Below are positions 42,940 to 52,155 of a DNA stretch of 64,000 bases, one piece after another. The notes beneath the pieces are model-generated. The model searched no databases. It saw nothing but the letters and a program-made list of their open reading frames with translations, and was not told the DNA's origin. Every line of letters begins with the position of its first letter. Within the stretch, counting starts at the first letter, position 1. The stretch comes from Leeia aquatica (GTDB taxonomy: Bacteria; Pseudomonadota; Gammaproteobacteria; Burkholderiales; Leeiaceae). Where the stretch lies: assembly GCF_012641365.1 (NCBI RefSeq), contig NZ_JABAIM010000001.1, forward strand, positions 1,178,001 to 1,242,000, given 5' to 3'. Position numbers and translations under genes: made by a program.

Positions 42940-44094
42940 TCCACTGAACCTAGAACCGCCCTGACAACCGTCTTGCAAGCCATACGGGAAACCAACCCGG
43001 TGAGCCGCGCGACCTTGACACGCCTGACCGGCCTGTCGGCGTCGGTGGTGTCGACCAGCACCAAATTGTTGCTGGAGCGGGGTTTGCTGCAGGAGCATGG
43101 TACGCATCAGGATAGTCTGGGGCGTCCTCAGGTGCTGCTGCGGATCAACCCCGGCTATGCGCTGGCGGTCGGGATGGCCCTGTCGTGGAGTGGCCTGCAC
43201 GCGGTGTTGACGGACCTGGAAGGCAATGTACTGGCGCGGGATACGGTGCAGCTGACCAGTAACCAGCCAGAGCAGATCATTTCCAGTTGCGCCAGCCTGC
43301 TGGGTAGCCTGCGCAATCAGCGCCGCTTTCGCAACAAGGAAGTAGTGGGTGTAGGGCTGGCCCTGCCCGGCTGGATCGACAATGCAACGGGGACCTGCCT
43401 GAAGTCCACGGTGCACGGCTGGCAAGGCGTGCAGTTTGGCGCTCGGCTGGAGGATGCGCTGGACCTGCCGGTGTTCATGGAAAACGACGCCAACGCCTTG
43501 GCGGTGGGTGAGAAGTGGTTTGGGCTGGCGCGTGGTTTCGATAACTACGCGGTGGTCACCCTGGTGGGCGGGATTGGCGCCGGTATTTATACCGGTAACC
43601 AGCTGTACCGGGGATCGCGCGGTGCGACGGGTGAAATTGGCCACGTCAGCATTGTGCCAGGCGGTGCACTCTGCACCTGCGGCAAGCGCGGCTGCCTGGA
43701 AGCTTTGGCTTCCATCCCGGCGCTGTTGCAGCAGTCGCACCGACTGGGTTTGGGGGAAACGCTGGATGAGCTGGTGCACGCGGCCGAAACCGGTCAGCGC
43801 GAGGCCCAGATCCTGTTCAGCGAGGCAGGACGCTATGTGGGGCATGCTTTGTCGATGCTGACCCACTTGCTGGATCTGCAGGCAGTGATTGTGACGGCGC
43901 CGGTGGCGTACCTGAACCACTATCTGCGTTCTGCGCTGGAACACAGTTACGCTGAGAATAGTGTGCTGTTTGCCGACACCGGCTTGCAGCTGCTGTATCA
44001 GGAGGAAGATTCGGACATTTGGGCCATGGGTGCCGCCAGTCTGGCCATCCAGTCCTTTTTTGAACGTGGCGGGGTTTCGGCACAAGCCAGCTGA
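42937..44094 (+). CDS. ROK family transcriptional regulator (NagC/Mlc-like)
   Basis: 385 aa. N-terminal winged helix (about residues 8-65: ETNPVSRATLTRLTGLSASVVS). The sugar-binding ROK domain follows with VGVGLALPGWID (about 133-144), ENDANALAVGE (about 184-194), GGIGAGIY and the zinc/sugar motif GEIGHVSI...CTCGKRGCLEA (about 235-260). It is likely a repressor responding to a sugar or sugar phosphate. It may connect to the GlcNAc genes, but it is not next to any sugar operon; its neighbours are dctR and the convergent oppABCDF. It probably regulates itself through the palindrome over its start. Confidence 0.88.
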   Translation: MSTEPRTALTTVLQAIRETNPVSRATLTRLTGLSASVVSTSTKLLLERGLLQEHGTHQDSLGRPQVLLRINPGYALAVGMALSWSGLHAVLTDLEGNVLARDTVQLTSNQPEQIISSCASLLGSLRNQRRFRNKEVVGVGLALPGWIDNATGTCLKSTVHGWQGVQFGARLEDALDLPVFMENDANALAVGEKWFGLARGFDNYAVVTLVGGIGAGIYTGNQLYRGSRGATGEIGHVSIVPGGALCTCGKRGCLEALASIPALLQQSHRLGLGETLDELVHAAETGQREAQILFSEAGRYVGHALSMLTHLLDLQAVIVTAPVAYLNHYLRSALEHSYAENSVLFADTGLQLLYQEEDSDIWAMGAASLAIQSFFERGGVSAQAS

Positions 44095-44160
44095 CACCGC
44101 AATGAATTCAGTCTGCGTTTGCAGACGTACCAGCTCCAAGGTAGCGGTGATTTACCGCAC

Positions 44161-44193
44161 GCCGGCATGCTCTGCATGACCGGCGATTTTTTT
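44161..44193 (+). terminator. Terminator of the ROK gene
   Basis: GCCGG-CATGC (44161-44170) pairs with GCATG-A-CCGGC (44174-44184) with a one-base bulge, followed by GA and seven T (44187-44193). Confidence 0.8.
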
Positions 44194-44223
44194 GCCCATT
44201 CTAGCCCGATTCCACCTGCCCGG

Positions 44224-44257
44224 CCCAAACAAAAACACCCCGCCAGGCGGGGTGTTT
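44224..44257 (-). terminator. Terminator of the opp operon
   Basis: AAACACCCCGC (44233-44243) pairs with GCGGGGTGTTT (44247-44257). On the minus strand the stem runs into TTTTTGTTTGG. It lies 20 nt after the oppF stop. Confidence 0.85.
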
Positions 44258-44277
44258 GGGTCAGCACAGCAGTCCTG

Positions 44278-45282
44278 TCAGGCAAACAGGCATGCCGCCT
44301 TGGTTTCGCTGGCCACCTGCCGCAACTCGGGCACATCCTTGCTGCAACGCTCCTTGGCCTGCGGGCAGCGGGTACGGAACACGCAGCCAGACGGCGGGTT
44401 GATGGGCGAAGGCAGGTCACCACTCAGCAGCTGAATCACCTTCTTGCGCTCCACTTCCGGATCTGGAATCGGGATCGCCGACAGCAAGGCGCGGGTGTAA
44501 GGATGGGTTGGCGTATCGTACAGCGCATGCTTCTCCGCCAGCTCCATCTCCTTGCCCAGGTACATCACCAGGATACGGTCGCTGATGTGTTTCACCACCG
44601 CCAGATCATGCGCGATGAAGATCAGTGCCAGGCCCATTTCCCGCTGCAGTTCACGCAGCAGGTTGATGATCTGCGCCTGGATCGACACATCCAGCGCGGA
44701 CACCGGCTCGTCACAGATCACCACCTTGGGCTTGAGGATCAGCGCACGGGCAATGCCGATACGCTGGCACTGACCACCGGAGAACTCATGCGGATAGCGG
44801 TTGATCTGCTGCTCGGTCAGGCCGACCCGCTTCATCATCTCCTTGACCCGAACCATCACCTCATCGGACGACAGTTCTGGCATATGGGTGCGCAGCGGCT
44901 CACCGATAATCTGCGCAATAGTCATGCGCGGATTCAGTGAGGCCAGCGGGTCCTGGAAAATCATCTGGATCTCACGGCGTACCGGCAGCCAGTCCCGCGC
45001 AGCCGCACCATGCATCTCCTTGCCCATCCATACGATACTGCCTGAAGTCTCGGCACCTTCGTGCAGATTCAGTACCGCACGTGCCAGGGTGGATTTGCCA
45101 CAGCCGGATTCGCCCACCACACCGAGGGTTTCCCCGGCGTACAGGTCAAACGACACGCCGCTGACGGCCTGCAGCTTGCGCTTGGGTGACCACGGCCACT
45201 GCTTGTCGCTCTTGACCGTAAAGCGGACACGGATGTCGCGTACCGACAGAATGGGCTTCTCGCCCGGTTTGCGCTCAGCCAT
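44278..45282 (-). CDS. oppF: Oligopeptide ABC transporter ATPase OppF
   Basis: 334 aa. Walker A GESGCGKST (about 57-65), Q-loop IFQDPLASLNPR, signature FSGGQCQRIGIARAL (about 165-179; the usual R/Q is Cys), Walker B VVICDEPVSALD, H-loop IAHDLAVVKHIS, and a C-terminal oligopeptide-ABC cysteine motif GCVFRTRCPQAKERC that may bind an iron-sulfur cluster as in Dpp/Opp ATPases. Its start overlaps the oppD end by 8 nt. Confidence 0.92.
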   Translation of the reverse strand: MAERKPGEKPILSVRDIRVRFTVKSDKQWPWSPKRKLQAVSGVSFDLYAGETLGVVGESGCGKSTLARAVLNLHEGAETSGSIVWMGKEMHGAAARDWLPVRREIQMIFQDPLASLNPRMTIAQIIGEPLRTHMPELSSDEVMVRVKEMMKRVGLTEQQINRYPHEFSGGQCQRIGIARALILKPKVVICDEPVSALDVSIQAQIINLLRELQREMGLALIFIAHDLAVVKHISDRILVMYLGKEMELAEKHALYDTPTHPYTRALLSAIPIPDPEVERKKVIQLLSGDLPSPINPPSGCVFRTRCPQAKERCSKDVPELRQVASETKAACLFA

Positions 45283-46279
45283 GAACCACCTCCTTCTGCT
45301 GCATCACCTTGATTTCAGTTTCCGGGCGATGACAGGCTCGCAGCTGGGTAGCGTCCCGCACAGACGGCTGCAGCGCCGGCAACACGGAAGCACACTGCTC
45401 GCTGGCCAGCGTACAGCGCTCACTGAACGGGCAGCCCTTGGGCAAGTTGGCCATATTGGGCGGATTGCCCGGAATGGACACCAGCTCATCCCCTTCGTGG
45501 TCCAGACGCGGCAAGGCGCCCAGCAGACCCACGGTATAAGGGTGGGTTGGATGGTAGAAAATCTGCTGGGCATTGCCGTGTTCCATCACCCGGCCACCAT
45601 ACATCACCATCACGTCATCACACAGACCCGCCACCACGCCCAGATCATGGGTAATCATGATGATGGCCGTGCCAAAGTCGCGCTGCAGCTCTTTCAGCAG
45701 GGTGAGGATCTGCGCCTGCACCGTCACGTCCAGCGCCGTGGTCGGCTCGTCGGCAATCAGCAATTCCGGCTCACACAGCAGCGCCATGGCAATCATCACC
45801 CGCTGACGCATGCCGCCGGAAAACTCGTGCGGATACATGGTGACCCGACGTGCGGCTTCCGGAATCTTGACGGCATCCAGCAATTCGACCGAACGCTTGC
45901 GAGCGTCCTTGCGGCTCATGCCCTTGTGCAGCTCCAGCACCTCGGTCATCTGCCGCTCGACCGTCAGGTACGGGTTCAGCGCCGTCATCGGGTCCTGGAA
46001 GATCATCGAAATGCGATCGCCACGGATCCGGTTCAACTGCTTGGGCGACATGGCCAGCAGGTCCTGCCCTTCGTACAGGGCCTGACCGGTGGTACGACCA
46101 TTCTTGGCCAAGAGGCCCATGGTCGCCAGCACCGTCTGGCTCTTGCCGGAGCCGGATTCACCGACGATACCGAGGGTCTGCCCCCGGTCCAGCTCAAAAT
46201 TGACCCCGTTCACGGCATAGACCAAACCGTCGTTGGTCTTGAACTGCACGCCGAGGTTTTTCACCTGTAACAGACTCAT
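45275..46279 (-). CDS. oppD: Oligopeptide ABC transporter ATPase OppD
   Basis: 334 aa from ATG 46279 (GAGGAAACC upstream). Walker [10 protein letters not shown] (with Gln in place of the usual Ser/Thr at the last position, as in many OppD), [15 protein letters not shown], signature [15 protein letters not shown], Walker [13 protein letters not shown], and a C-terminal [14 protein letters not shown] cysteine cluster. It forms a heterodimer with OppF to drive peptide import. Confidence 0.93.
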   Translation of the reverse strand: MSLLQVKNLGVQFKTNDGLVYAVNGVNFELDRGQTLGIVGESGSGKSQTVLATMGLLAKNGRTTGQALYEGQDLLAMSPKQLNRIRGDRISMIFQDPMTALNPYLTVERQMTEVLELHKGMSRKDARKRSVELLDAVKIPEAARRVTMYPHEFSGGMRQRVMIAMALLCEPELLIADEPTTALDVTVQAQILTLLKELQRDFGTAIIMITHDLGVVAGLCDDVMVMYGGRVMEHGNAQQIFYHPTHPYTVGLLGALPRLDHEGDELVSIPGNPPNMANLPKGCPFSERCTLASEQCASVLPALQPSVRDATQLRACHRPETEIKVMQQKEVVHG

Positions 46280-46289
46280 GATGGTTTCC

Positions 46290-47228
46290 TCAGCGGTCTT
46301 TCGGGTCCAGCGCGTCGCGCAGGCCGTCACCGATGTAGTTGAAGCAGTACAGCGTGATCGTCAGCAAAGTGGCCGGTACCAGCAGGATGTAAGGTGCCAG
46401 CTCCAGCTTCTGGATGCCGTTACCGATCATTGAACCCCAGCTACTGTCCGGGAACTGTACCCCCAGCCCCAGCACCGACAGCACCGATTCGGTCAGGATC
46501 ACACCCGGAATGGTAATCGAGGTGTAGATCACGACCACACCGAGCAGGTTCGGCACAATATGGCGCATCACGATCTTCCAGGTCGGTACTCCAATGGCGC
46601 GCGCCGCCTCGATAAACTCCTTGGACTTGATCGACAGGGTCTGACCACGGACCACACGCGCCATGTCCATCCAGGAAAATACCGTAATGGCAATCACCAC
46701 CAGACCAAACTGGTTGCCAAAGATCTCGCTGAAGCGAACCCCAAACAGGGTCACAAACAGGATGGCAATCAGCAAATAAGGGATGGCGTACATCATATCA
46801 ACAATACGCATCATCACCGAATCCACCCGGCCGCCGACAAAGCCGGCCACCGATCCCCAGATCACCCCTACCACAACCGAGGTGAGGGTCGCCAGCAAGC
46901 CGATGAGGATGGATACCCGCCCGCCATGCATGGACATCACCAGCAAGTCGCGGCCTTCGTCGTCCACGCCAAAGTAATGCCAGTTCTGCAGGGTCGGTGG
47001 TGTACTCATCGCACCCCAGTCCGAATCAATCAGTTTGTGCGGAGACAGGCTGGGCACCACCATACAGGCCAGCACAATCACCGCCAGCACGAACACACTC
47101 AGCACCGCGGCCTTGTTGCGCCAGAAGCGGATATAAGCATCCCGCCACGGGCTGCGCCCCTTTACACTGCTGGTCATGCTGCTCTGAGCCATTTCCACCA
47201 GCGCATTCCGTTGTTCTTGTTTAACCAT
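46290..47228 (-). CDS. oppC: Oligopeptide ABC transporter permease OppC
   Basis: 312 aa from ATG 47228 with GAGGTG upstream. A cytoplasmic N-terminal stretch (SPWRDAYIRFWRNKAAVLSV) leads into TM1 at about 40-62, then a periplasmic segment and five more spans. EAA loop EAARAIGVPTWKIVMRHIVPN at about 195-215 (EAARAIGVPTWKIVMRH). It partners OppB. The gap to oppD is 10 nt. Confidence 0.93.
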   Translation of the reverse strand: MVKQEQRNALVEMAQSSMTSSVKGRSPWRDAYIRFWRNKAAVLSVFVLAVIVLACMVVPSLSPHKLIDSDWGAMSTPPTLQNWHYFGVDDEGRDLLVMSMHGGRVSILIGLLATLTSVVVGVIWGSVAGFVGGRVDSVMMRIVDMMYAIPYLLIAILFVTLFGVRFSEIFGNQFGLVVIAITVFSWMDMARVVRGQTLSIKSKEFIEAARAIGVPTWKIVMRHIVPNLLGVVVIYTSITIPGVILTESVLSVLGLGVQFPDSSWGSMIGNGIQKLELAPYILLVPATLLTITLYCFNYIGDGLRDALDPKDR

Positions 47229-47236
47229 GATGCACC

Positions 47237-48157
47237 TCAATAACGGATGCGCGGGTCAAGCCACGCGTACAGCAAGTCCACCAGCAGGTTGACCAGCACC
47301 GCCAGCACCGTCACCAGCACGACCAAACCCAGAATCAGGGTGTAGTCACGGTTGGATGCAGCCGTTGTAATCAGCTTGCCGAGGCCCGGCAGGGAGAACA
47401 CGTGCTCAGTCACCACCGCAGCGGTGATCGACGAAATCGCCATCGGCCCAATCGCAGAGGCCACCGGGATCAGCGCGGGCTTCAGCGCATGCCGCAACAC
47501 GATGGTTCGGGTCGACAGACCTTTGGCACGAGCAGTCCGGATGAAGTTGCTGTTGAGCACTTCAATCAGGCTACCGCGCATGACCCGCCCGGTAGTGGCC
47601 ATATTGATAATGGTCAGCAGCGCAATCGGCAGCACCATGTATTTTGCGCCGAAATCGTTCCAGCCACCGGCCGGCAGCATCGTCCACCAGATGGCAAAAA
47701 ACAGGATCAGTATCGGGCCAATCACAAAAGAAGGGACCGTACTACCCACGCTGATCTTGAACATCAGCAGGTAATCCACCCAGCTATTCTGACGCAGTGC
47801 CGCCACAATACCGGCCGAAACACCCAGCAGCAGCGCAAGCAGAATGGAAATGCCACCAATGGTCAACGACACCGGCAAGGCATTGGCCACGAGGTCATTG
47901 ACCGACCAGTCTGCAAAGCGGAAGGAAGCCCCCAGATCGCCATGCAGCAGATTGTTCAGATAACTGAAGTATTGCTTGTACCAAGGCCAATCCAGATGGT
48001 ACTTGGCTTGCAGGTTGGCCAGCACCGCTGCGGACAGCTTGCGCTCACCATCAAAAGGACCACCGGGGGTGATGCGGACCAGCACATAGCAGACCGTCAC
48101 CGCAACCCACAAGGTGGGAATCGCCGACAGGATACGGCGAAGGGTATAAGACCACAT
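47237..48157 (-). CDS. oppB: Oligopeptide ABC transporter permease OppB
   Basis: 306 aa from ATG 48157, the standard OppB length and N terminus (MWSYTLRRILSAIPTLWVAV). Six spans, RITPGGPFDGERKLS after TM1, and EAA-type loop TARAKGLSTRTIVLRHAL at about 203-220. It forms the channel with OppC. It is separated from oppA by a 208-nt spacer with two strong hairpins. Confidence 0.93.
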   Translation of the reverse strand: MWSYTLRRILSAIPTLWVAVTVCYVLVRITPGGPFDGERKLSAAVLANLQAKYHLDWPWYKQYFSYLNNLLHGDLGASFRFADWSVNDLVANALPVSLTIGGISILLALLLGVSAGIVAALRQNSWVDYLLMFKISVGSTVPSFVIGPILILFFAIWWTMLPAGGWNDFGAKYMVLPIALLTIINMATTGRVMRGSLIEVLNSNFIRTARAKGLSTRTIVLRHALKPALIPVASAIGPMAISSITAAVVTEHVFSLPGLGKLITTAASNRDYTLILGLVVLVTVLAVLVNLLVDLLYAWLDPRIRY

Positions 48158-48224
48158 TTTCAGGACTCTCCAAAACGCGCAAGCGGTCAACGCATGGTCT
48201 GCTCACGGGGAACAGGTGTGACAA

Positions 48225-48256
48225 CATACCGGGCAGCAATCATGCTGCCCGGTATG
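48225..48256 (-). other. 14-bp stem hairpin in the oppA-oppB spacer
   Basis: CATACCGGGCAGCA (48225-48238) and TGCTGCCCGGTATG (48243-48256) pair perfectly around ATCA. It has no T tract. On the minus strand it is the second of two hairpins after oppA. Confidence 0.65.
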
Positions 48257-48292
48257 GTCAAGCGTCATACAGGCTTGCGTTACAGCAACCGG

Positions 48293-48316
48293 CACGCACG
48301 GCTTGCGCCGTGCGTG
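48293..48316 (-). other. 10-bp stem hairpin after oppA
   Basis: CACGCACGGC (48293-48302) and GCCGTGCGTG (48307-48316) pair perfectly around TTGC, 50 nt after the oppA stop. Together with the hairpin at 48225-48256 it likely stabilises the oppA message and limits read-through to oppBCDF. Confidence 0.65.
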
Positions 48317-48365
48317 GCGTCCGGCGGTACAGCTTTGCACTGTACCTGACCCTTACATCAACCGC

Positions 48366-49979
48366 TTAGTGCTTGATGATGTACAGGTCTTTGCTGCGGA
48401 AACGGTCCATCGGGTTCATGGTGGAGTAGCCGCCAACATACGGCTTCACCAGACGCGGCAGGGTGTACTGCAGCAGCGGGATCATCGGGTAATCCTGCAT
48501 GATCATCGCAGCGGCTTGGGTGAACAGCTTCTTGCGCTCAGCCGGGTTCAGCGACTGGTTGCCCTTCAGGATCAGCTCGTCGGCCTTCTTGTTGCAGTTC
48601 TTGTTGTCGTTCTGATCAGAACCACACTGCACCAGGGTCAGGAAGGTGGTCGCGTCGTTGTAGTCAGCCACCCAGCCGTTACGGGCAATCTGGAATTCAC
48701 CGTCATGGCGCTTTTTCAGCAGCGCCTTGAATTCCATGGCTTCCATGTCCATTTCAACGCCCAGCTTGGTGCGCCACTCGGAGGCCACGAACACGGCCAT
48801 CTTCTTGTGGTATTCGCTGTTGTTGTAGCTGAACTTGATCTTGGTGCCCGGTTGCACGCCGGCAGCAGCCATCAGCTTCTTGGCTTCAGCCACGCGCTTG
48901 TCCATCGGCCAGGTCGACCAGTCGTACACACCGGCATCGGCACCGGCCACACCCTTCACGATCACGCTGTAAGCCGGAGCCTGGCCATCAGCGGTAATCT
49001 TTTGTCCCAGGATGTCACGGTCGATCACCATCGACAGTGCCTTGCGCACGCGCACATCCTTCAGCAGCGGGTCGGTGTTGTTGTAAGAATAGTAACGCAG
49101 GCCCAGCATGGTGCCGTTCTTGATTTCCTTCGGCAGTTCGGTCTTGAACTTGTCGAAAGTGCCCGGCGGCAGCTGGTACACCCAGTCGTTTTCACCCGAT
49201 TGATACAGCTTCACGTCAGCATTGCCGTCTTCGATCGGCAGGTAGGTCACCTTGGTCAGCTGAACGTTGGCCTTGTCCCAATACTGTGGATTCTTTTCCA
49301 GCACAACCTTGTTGTTGACTTGCCAGTCTTTCAGCACGAAAGCACCGTTGCTGACCATATTGCCCGGCTTGGTCCATTCCTTGCCGAACTTCTCAACGGT
49401 CGCCTTGTGGATCGGGCCCAGGTTCAGGTTGGACATCAGGTCCGGCATGAAGCCCACCGGGTACGGAGTCTTGATTTCCAGGGTGTACTGATCAATGGCC
49501 TTCACGCCCAGCTCGGACGGAGCCTTCTTGCCATCAACGATTTCCTGGCCGTTGGCGATGAAAATGCCGTAGGTCGATGCGTAGGGGGAGGCGGTCTTCG
49601 GATCAACGAAACGTTGCATGCCGTAAACGAAGTCACCGGCAACCACGTTGTCACCGTTGGACCACTTGGCGTTCTTGCGCAGCTTGAACACCCAAGTGGT
49701 CGGATCCACTTGCTTCCAGCTCTCAGCCACGCCCGGCACCACTTTACCAACGCTGTCGGTCGCGGTCAGGCCTTCAAACAGGTCACGGGTCAGGTTGTTG
49801 GCACCCACCGACTCGGCCACAGCCGGGTCCAGGGTTTCCGGCTCGGAGCCGTTGTTACGTACCAGTTCCTGCTTGGCGTGCAGTTGGGTACCGGCCGGCA
49901 CCTTGGCTGCCCACACGCTGCCAGCAGCGAAGCACAGTGCCACTGCACCCGCCATCATCTTGATCGACATGTTTTTCAT
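48366..49979 (-). CDS. oppA: Oligopeptide-binding protein OppA
   Basis: 537 aa from ATG 49979 (AAGGAGACC upstream); the frame extends further upstream without signal sequence. Signal peptide 1-24 (MKNMSIKMMAGAVALCFAAGSVWA). Family 5 solute-binding protein: NNGSEPETLDPAVAES (about 42-57), WKQVDPTTWVFKLRKNAKWSNG, and LKDVRVRKALSMVIDRD (about 275-291). It binds peptides in the periplasm and delivers them to OppBC. The length is normal for OppA (about 535-545). Confidence 0.94.
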   Translation of the reverse strand: MKNMSIKMMAGAVALCFAAGSVWAAKVPAGTQLHAKQELVRNNGSEPETLDPAVAESVGANNLTRDLFEGLTATDSVGKVVPGVAESWKQVDPTTWVFKLRKNAKWSNGDNVVAGDFVYGMQRFVDPKTASPYASTYGIFIANGQEIVDGKKAPSELGVKAIDQYTLEIKTPYPVGFMPDLMSNLNLGPIHKATVEKFGKEWTKPGNMVSNGAFVLKDWQVNNKVVLEKNPQYWDKANVQLTKVTYLPIEDGNADVKLYQSGENDWVYQLPPGTFDKFKTELPKEIKNGTMLGLRYYSYNNTDPLLKDVRVRKALSMVIDRDILGQKITADGQAPAYSVIVKGVAGADAGVYDWSTWPMDKRVAEAKKLMAAAGVQPGTKIKFSYNNSEYHKKMAVFVASEWRTKLGVEMDMEAMEFKALLKKRHDGEFQIARNGWVADYNDATTFLTLVQCGSDQNDNKNCNKKADELILKGNQSLNPAERKKLFTQAAAMIMQDYPMIPLLQYTLPRLVKPYVGGYSTMNPMDRFRSKDLYIIKH

Positions 49980-50101
49980 CGCTCTCGGTCTCCTTGCTTG
50001 ACTGCCACCATCTGGGCGGTGGACAGCGTCACGTGATTGAGAATTACGCTGCCCGAAACCAGTCGGGCCTGGCCTGCGCAATTTATGCACAAAACGGCGG
50101 C

Positions 50102-50130
50102 ATTATGCCCCCGCGTCTGGAGACCGGCAA
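50102..50130 (-). promoter_or_regulatory. Candidate oppA promoter
   Basis: On the minus strand TTGCCG (50130-50125), 17-nt spacer, CATAAT (50107-50102). It leaves a leader of about 115 nt. The remaining 292-nt spacer (49980-50271) also contains an AT-rich run at about 50141-50153 and no further motif I can support. Confidence 0.55.
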
Positions 50131-50271
50131 GCGGTGGCCATCAAATTTTTTTACCTTGCAATCCGTGCGATTACGGAAGCATATCGGGGAAATTACGTAG
50201 ATCTAGGCTGGGTGCGCCTTAGCAGAGAATTTTGACCGGCGTATGACAGGCCGGCGCAGAGGAGTGCCCAT

Positions 50272-50985
50272 TCATTCTCCAACAAGCCGAGTGATGCTGA
50301 CAACCACTTTTTGCTGTCCGTGTTGCTCCCACGCGACGTCCAGATCATAGAGCGCGACACCGTAGCGGCGTCCTTCCGCTTGATGGTAAGCCGGGCGAGG
50401 ATCGTAGCCCAGTGCGGCGGCAATCACGTTCGGCAGTTCCGGCCAGCGCTGCCGGTGCTCAAGCAGCTGCGCTTGCGCAGCCTCACTGTAGGTGATGGGC
50501 GACTGCTGGGGCGGCGCATCCACATAGCCACCACGGGCATCCGGTATGGCATCCGCAAAGGGAATATAGGGCTTGATATCCAGTATCGGCGTACCATCCA
50601 GCAGGTCTGCGCCACTGACCTGCAACACCACGCCCGCCTCCAGGCGAACCTGATGCAGGGCGACCACCGACAAACCAATCGGATTGGGCCGGTGGGTGCT
50701 GCGGCTGGCAAACACGCCGACCCGCCGGTTACCCCCCAGCCGTGGTGGCCGCACGGTCGGCCTCCAGCCGCGATCGAGATTGGCATGAAAGGCGAATAAC
50801 AGCCACAGGTGCGAAAAGCCCTCCAGTCCCTGCACGGTCTGCGCGATATCATAGGGGGGCAGCAACACCACTTCACTGCTGATGCCCGCCGTCAGACCGG
50901 ACTGGCGAGGGATACCAAACTTCTCGCGAAACGGTGAGCGCACCACCGCCACCGGCTGCATGGCGAGGGCGGCGGGGCTGTGCAT
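50272..50985 (-). CDS. trmO: tRNA (adenine(37)-N6)-methyltransferase TrmO
   Basis: 237 aa from ATG 50985, whose A is shared with the yggL stop (TGATG). TsaA/TrmO beta-barrel: VAVVRSPFREKFGIPRQSG (about 11-29, here VAVVRSPFREKFG), LEGFSHLWLLFAFH, GVFASRSTHRPNPIGLSVV (ASRSTHRPNPIGLS binds SAM), DGTPILDIKPYIP. The enzyme uses SAM to methylate t6A37 in tRNA(Thr). Length agrees with E. coli TrmO (235). Confidence 0.92.
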   Translation of the reverse strand: MHSPAALAMQPVAVVRSPFREKFGIPRQSGLTAGISSEVVLLPPYDIAQTVQGLEGFSHLWLLFAFHANLDRGWRPTVRPPRLGGNRRVGVFASRSTHRPNPIGLSVVALHQVRLEAGVVLQVSGADLLDGTPILDIKPYIPFADAIPDARGGYVDAPPQQSPITYSEAAQAQLLEHRQRWPELPNVIAAALGYDPRPAYHQAEGRRYGVALYDLDVAWEQHGQQKVVVSITRLVGE

Positions 50986-51335
50986 CAGGCGTACCAAGCG
51001 TCCGTCAGCGCTTCCACTTCCACTTCGGCCACATCCTTGCGTGCCTGCAGCCATTGCTGCACAGCGGCGCGTTGCGCTTCCGTGACCGAGCCACGACGCG
51101 CGTCCAGCATCACATAGCCTTCCAGCACTTCAGCGGTCGGCTCGTGGAAGCCACCACCAAAGATCAGGTTTTGCCCTTCAATGGCTTCGGTCAGAAAGTC
51201 ATCCAGCAGGTACATGCGCGCATCGCTATCCAGCCCGGCTTGCAGGCGGATGCTGACACCGAAGCCCAGCTCCTGCCATTGTCCCAGGCGCAGCTTCTTC
51301 AATTGACGGGGTTTATAACGGGAAAGACGAGACAT
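50985..51335 (-). CDS. yggL: YggL family 50S ribosome-associated protein (DUF469)
   Basis: 116 aa. Sequence MSRLSRYKPRQLKKLRLGQWQELGF at the N terminus and FGGGFHEPTAEVLEGYV in the middle are typical of YggL/DUF469, a small protein reported to associate with the large ribosomal subunit. It is coupled to trmO through a TGATG junction; both concern translation. Confidence 0.88.
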   Translation of the reverse strand: MSRLSRYKPRQLKKLRLGQWQELGFGVSIRLQAGLDSDARMYLLDDFLTEAIEGQNLIFGGGFHEPTAEVLEGYVMLDARRGSVTEAQRAAVQQWLQARKDVAEVEVEALTDAWYA

Positions 51336-51423
51336 TCAATCACACTCCATAAAAGCAATTCATGCTGCGCAGGCAACACATCGGCTGCGCAGTCTGGCGC
51401 AAGGGCTGACGATGGTCAACCGG

Positions 51424-52155
51424 TCATCCGTTGGCGCCGCAGCACTTCTTGTACTTTTTGCCGCTGCCACAGGAGCAGGGATCATTGCGCCCCGGCGCCT
51501 CGGCAGCGCGCAAAGGCTGATTGGACAGCACCGCCCCCAGCTCTGCAGCCAGCTGCAGCTGGCCATCGGCATCAGTACGCCAGTAGCGGTACAGGGTCAG
51601 CAGCAAGGCGGGCAGCTGGTCAATCCGCCGCTGCCGTGCCTTGGCCGACACCGGTTCCAGATCCTCATTGCCTGCCAGCTCGATCACCGGCATCAGCAAA
51701 GGCTCCAGCATGTCCTCACGCTCCGGCTCGCCGAACCAGGCCTGCTCGCAATACTCCAGCCCGACCAGAAAACCTGCCGCCCACCACTCGCCATTGAGCG
51801 GCACATCCTCGTCCTTGCTGATTTCCCACTCATCCACCAGCGGCTGGTACGGGGTTGCCGACTGGGTCACGGCTTGCTCCAGCTGCACGGCTACCGTAGC
51901 AAAATGCCGCCGCAGCAAGCTGGTGACACGCTCGCGCTCCGCCTCATCAGCAAATTTCGGTTCCTCACCTTCACCCCACACCACCGGCAACCAGTCTTCC
52001 GCCGCCACCAGTTGCGGTCCGGTCACCAGCGCACAGAACAGGCCATCGACCGCCTCCAGTGGCAGGCAATCGTCACCCGTGGCATCCGACTGCAGAAAAT
52101 CGGACAGAAATTGCAGTTCATCCCCGCTCAGCGAGGTCAGTTTGTCATTCATCAT
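51424..52155 (-). CDS. YecA/UPF0149 family protein with SEC-C zinc motif
   Basis: 243 aa (ATG 52155 or the next codon). The N-terminal UPF0149 region (about 5-200) has [34 protein letters not shown] and [19 protein letters not shown]. The C-terminal SEC-C metal motif [17 protein letters not shown] (about 224-241) is like that of SecA. The ATG overlaps the aceK stop by 4 nt. Function is unknown; SEC-C domains bind zinc and often contact ribosomes or SecB. Confidence 0.87.
   Translation of the reverse strand: MMNDKLTSLSGDELQFLSDFLQSDATGDDCLPLEAVDGLFCALVTGPQLVAAEDWLPVVWGEGEEPKFADEAERERVTSLLRRHFATVAVQLEQAVTQSATPYQPLVDEWEISKDEDVPLNGEWWAAGFLVGLEYCEQAWFGEPEREDMLEPLLMPVIELAGNEDLEPVSAKARQRRIDQLPALLLTLYRYWRTDADGQLQLAAELGAVLSNQPLRAAEAPGRNDPCSCGSGKKYKKCCGANG

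Noticed and set aside
49980-50271. Possible extra small ORFs upstream of oppA
   Set aside because: Two frames of about 60-68 codons exist, but they lack start signals and overlap the probable oppA leader and promoter.
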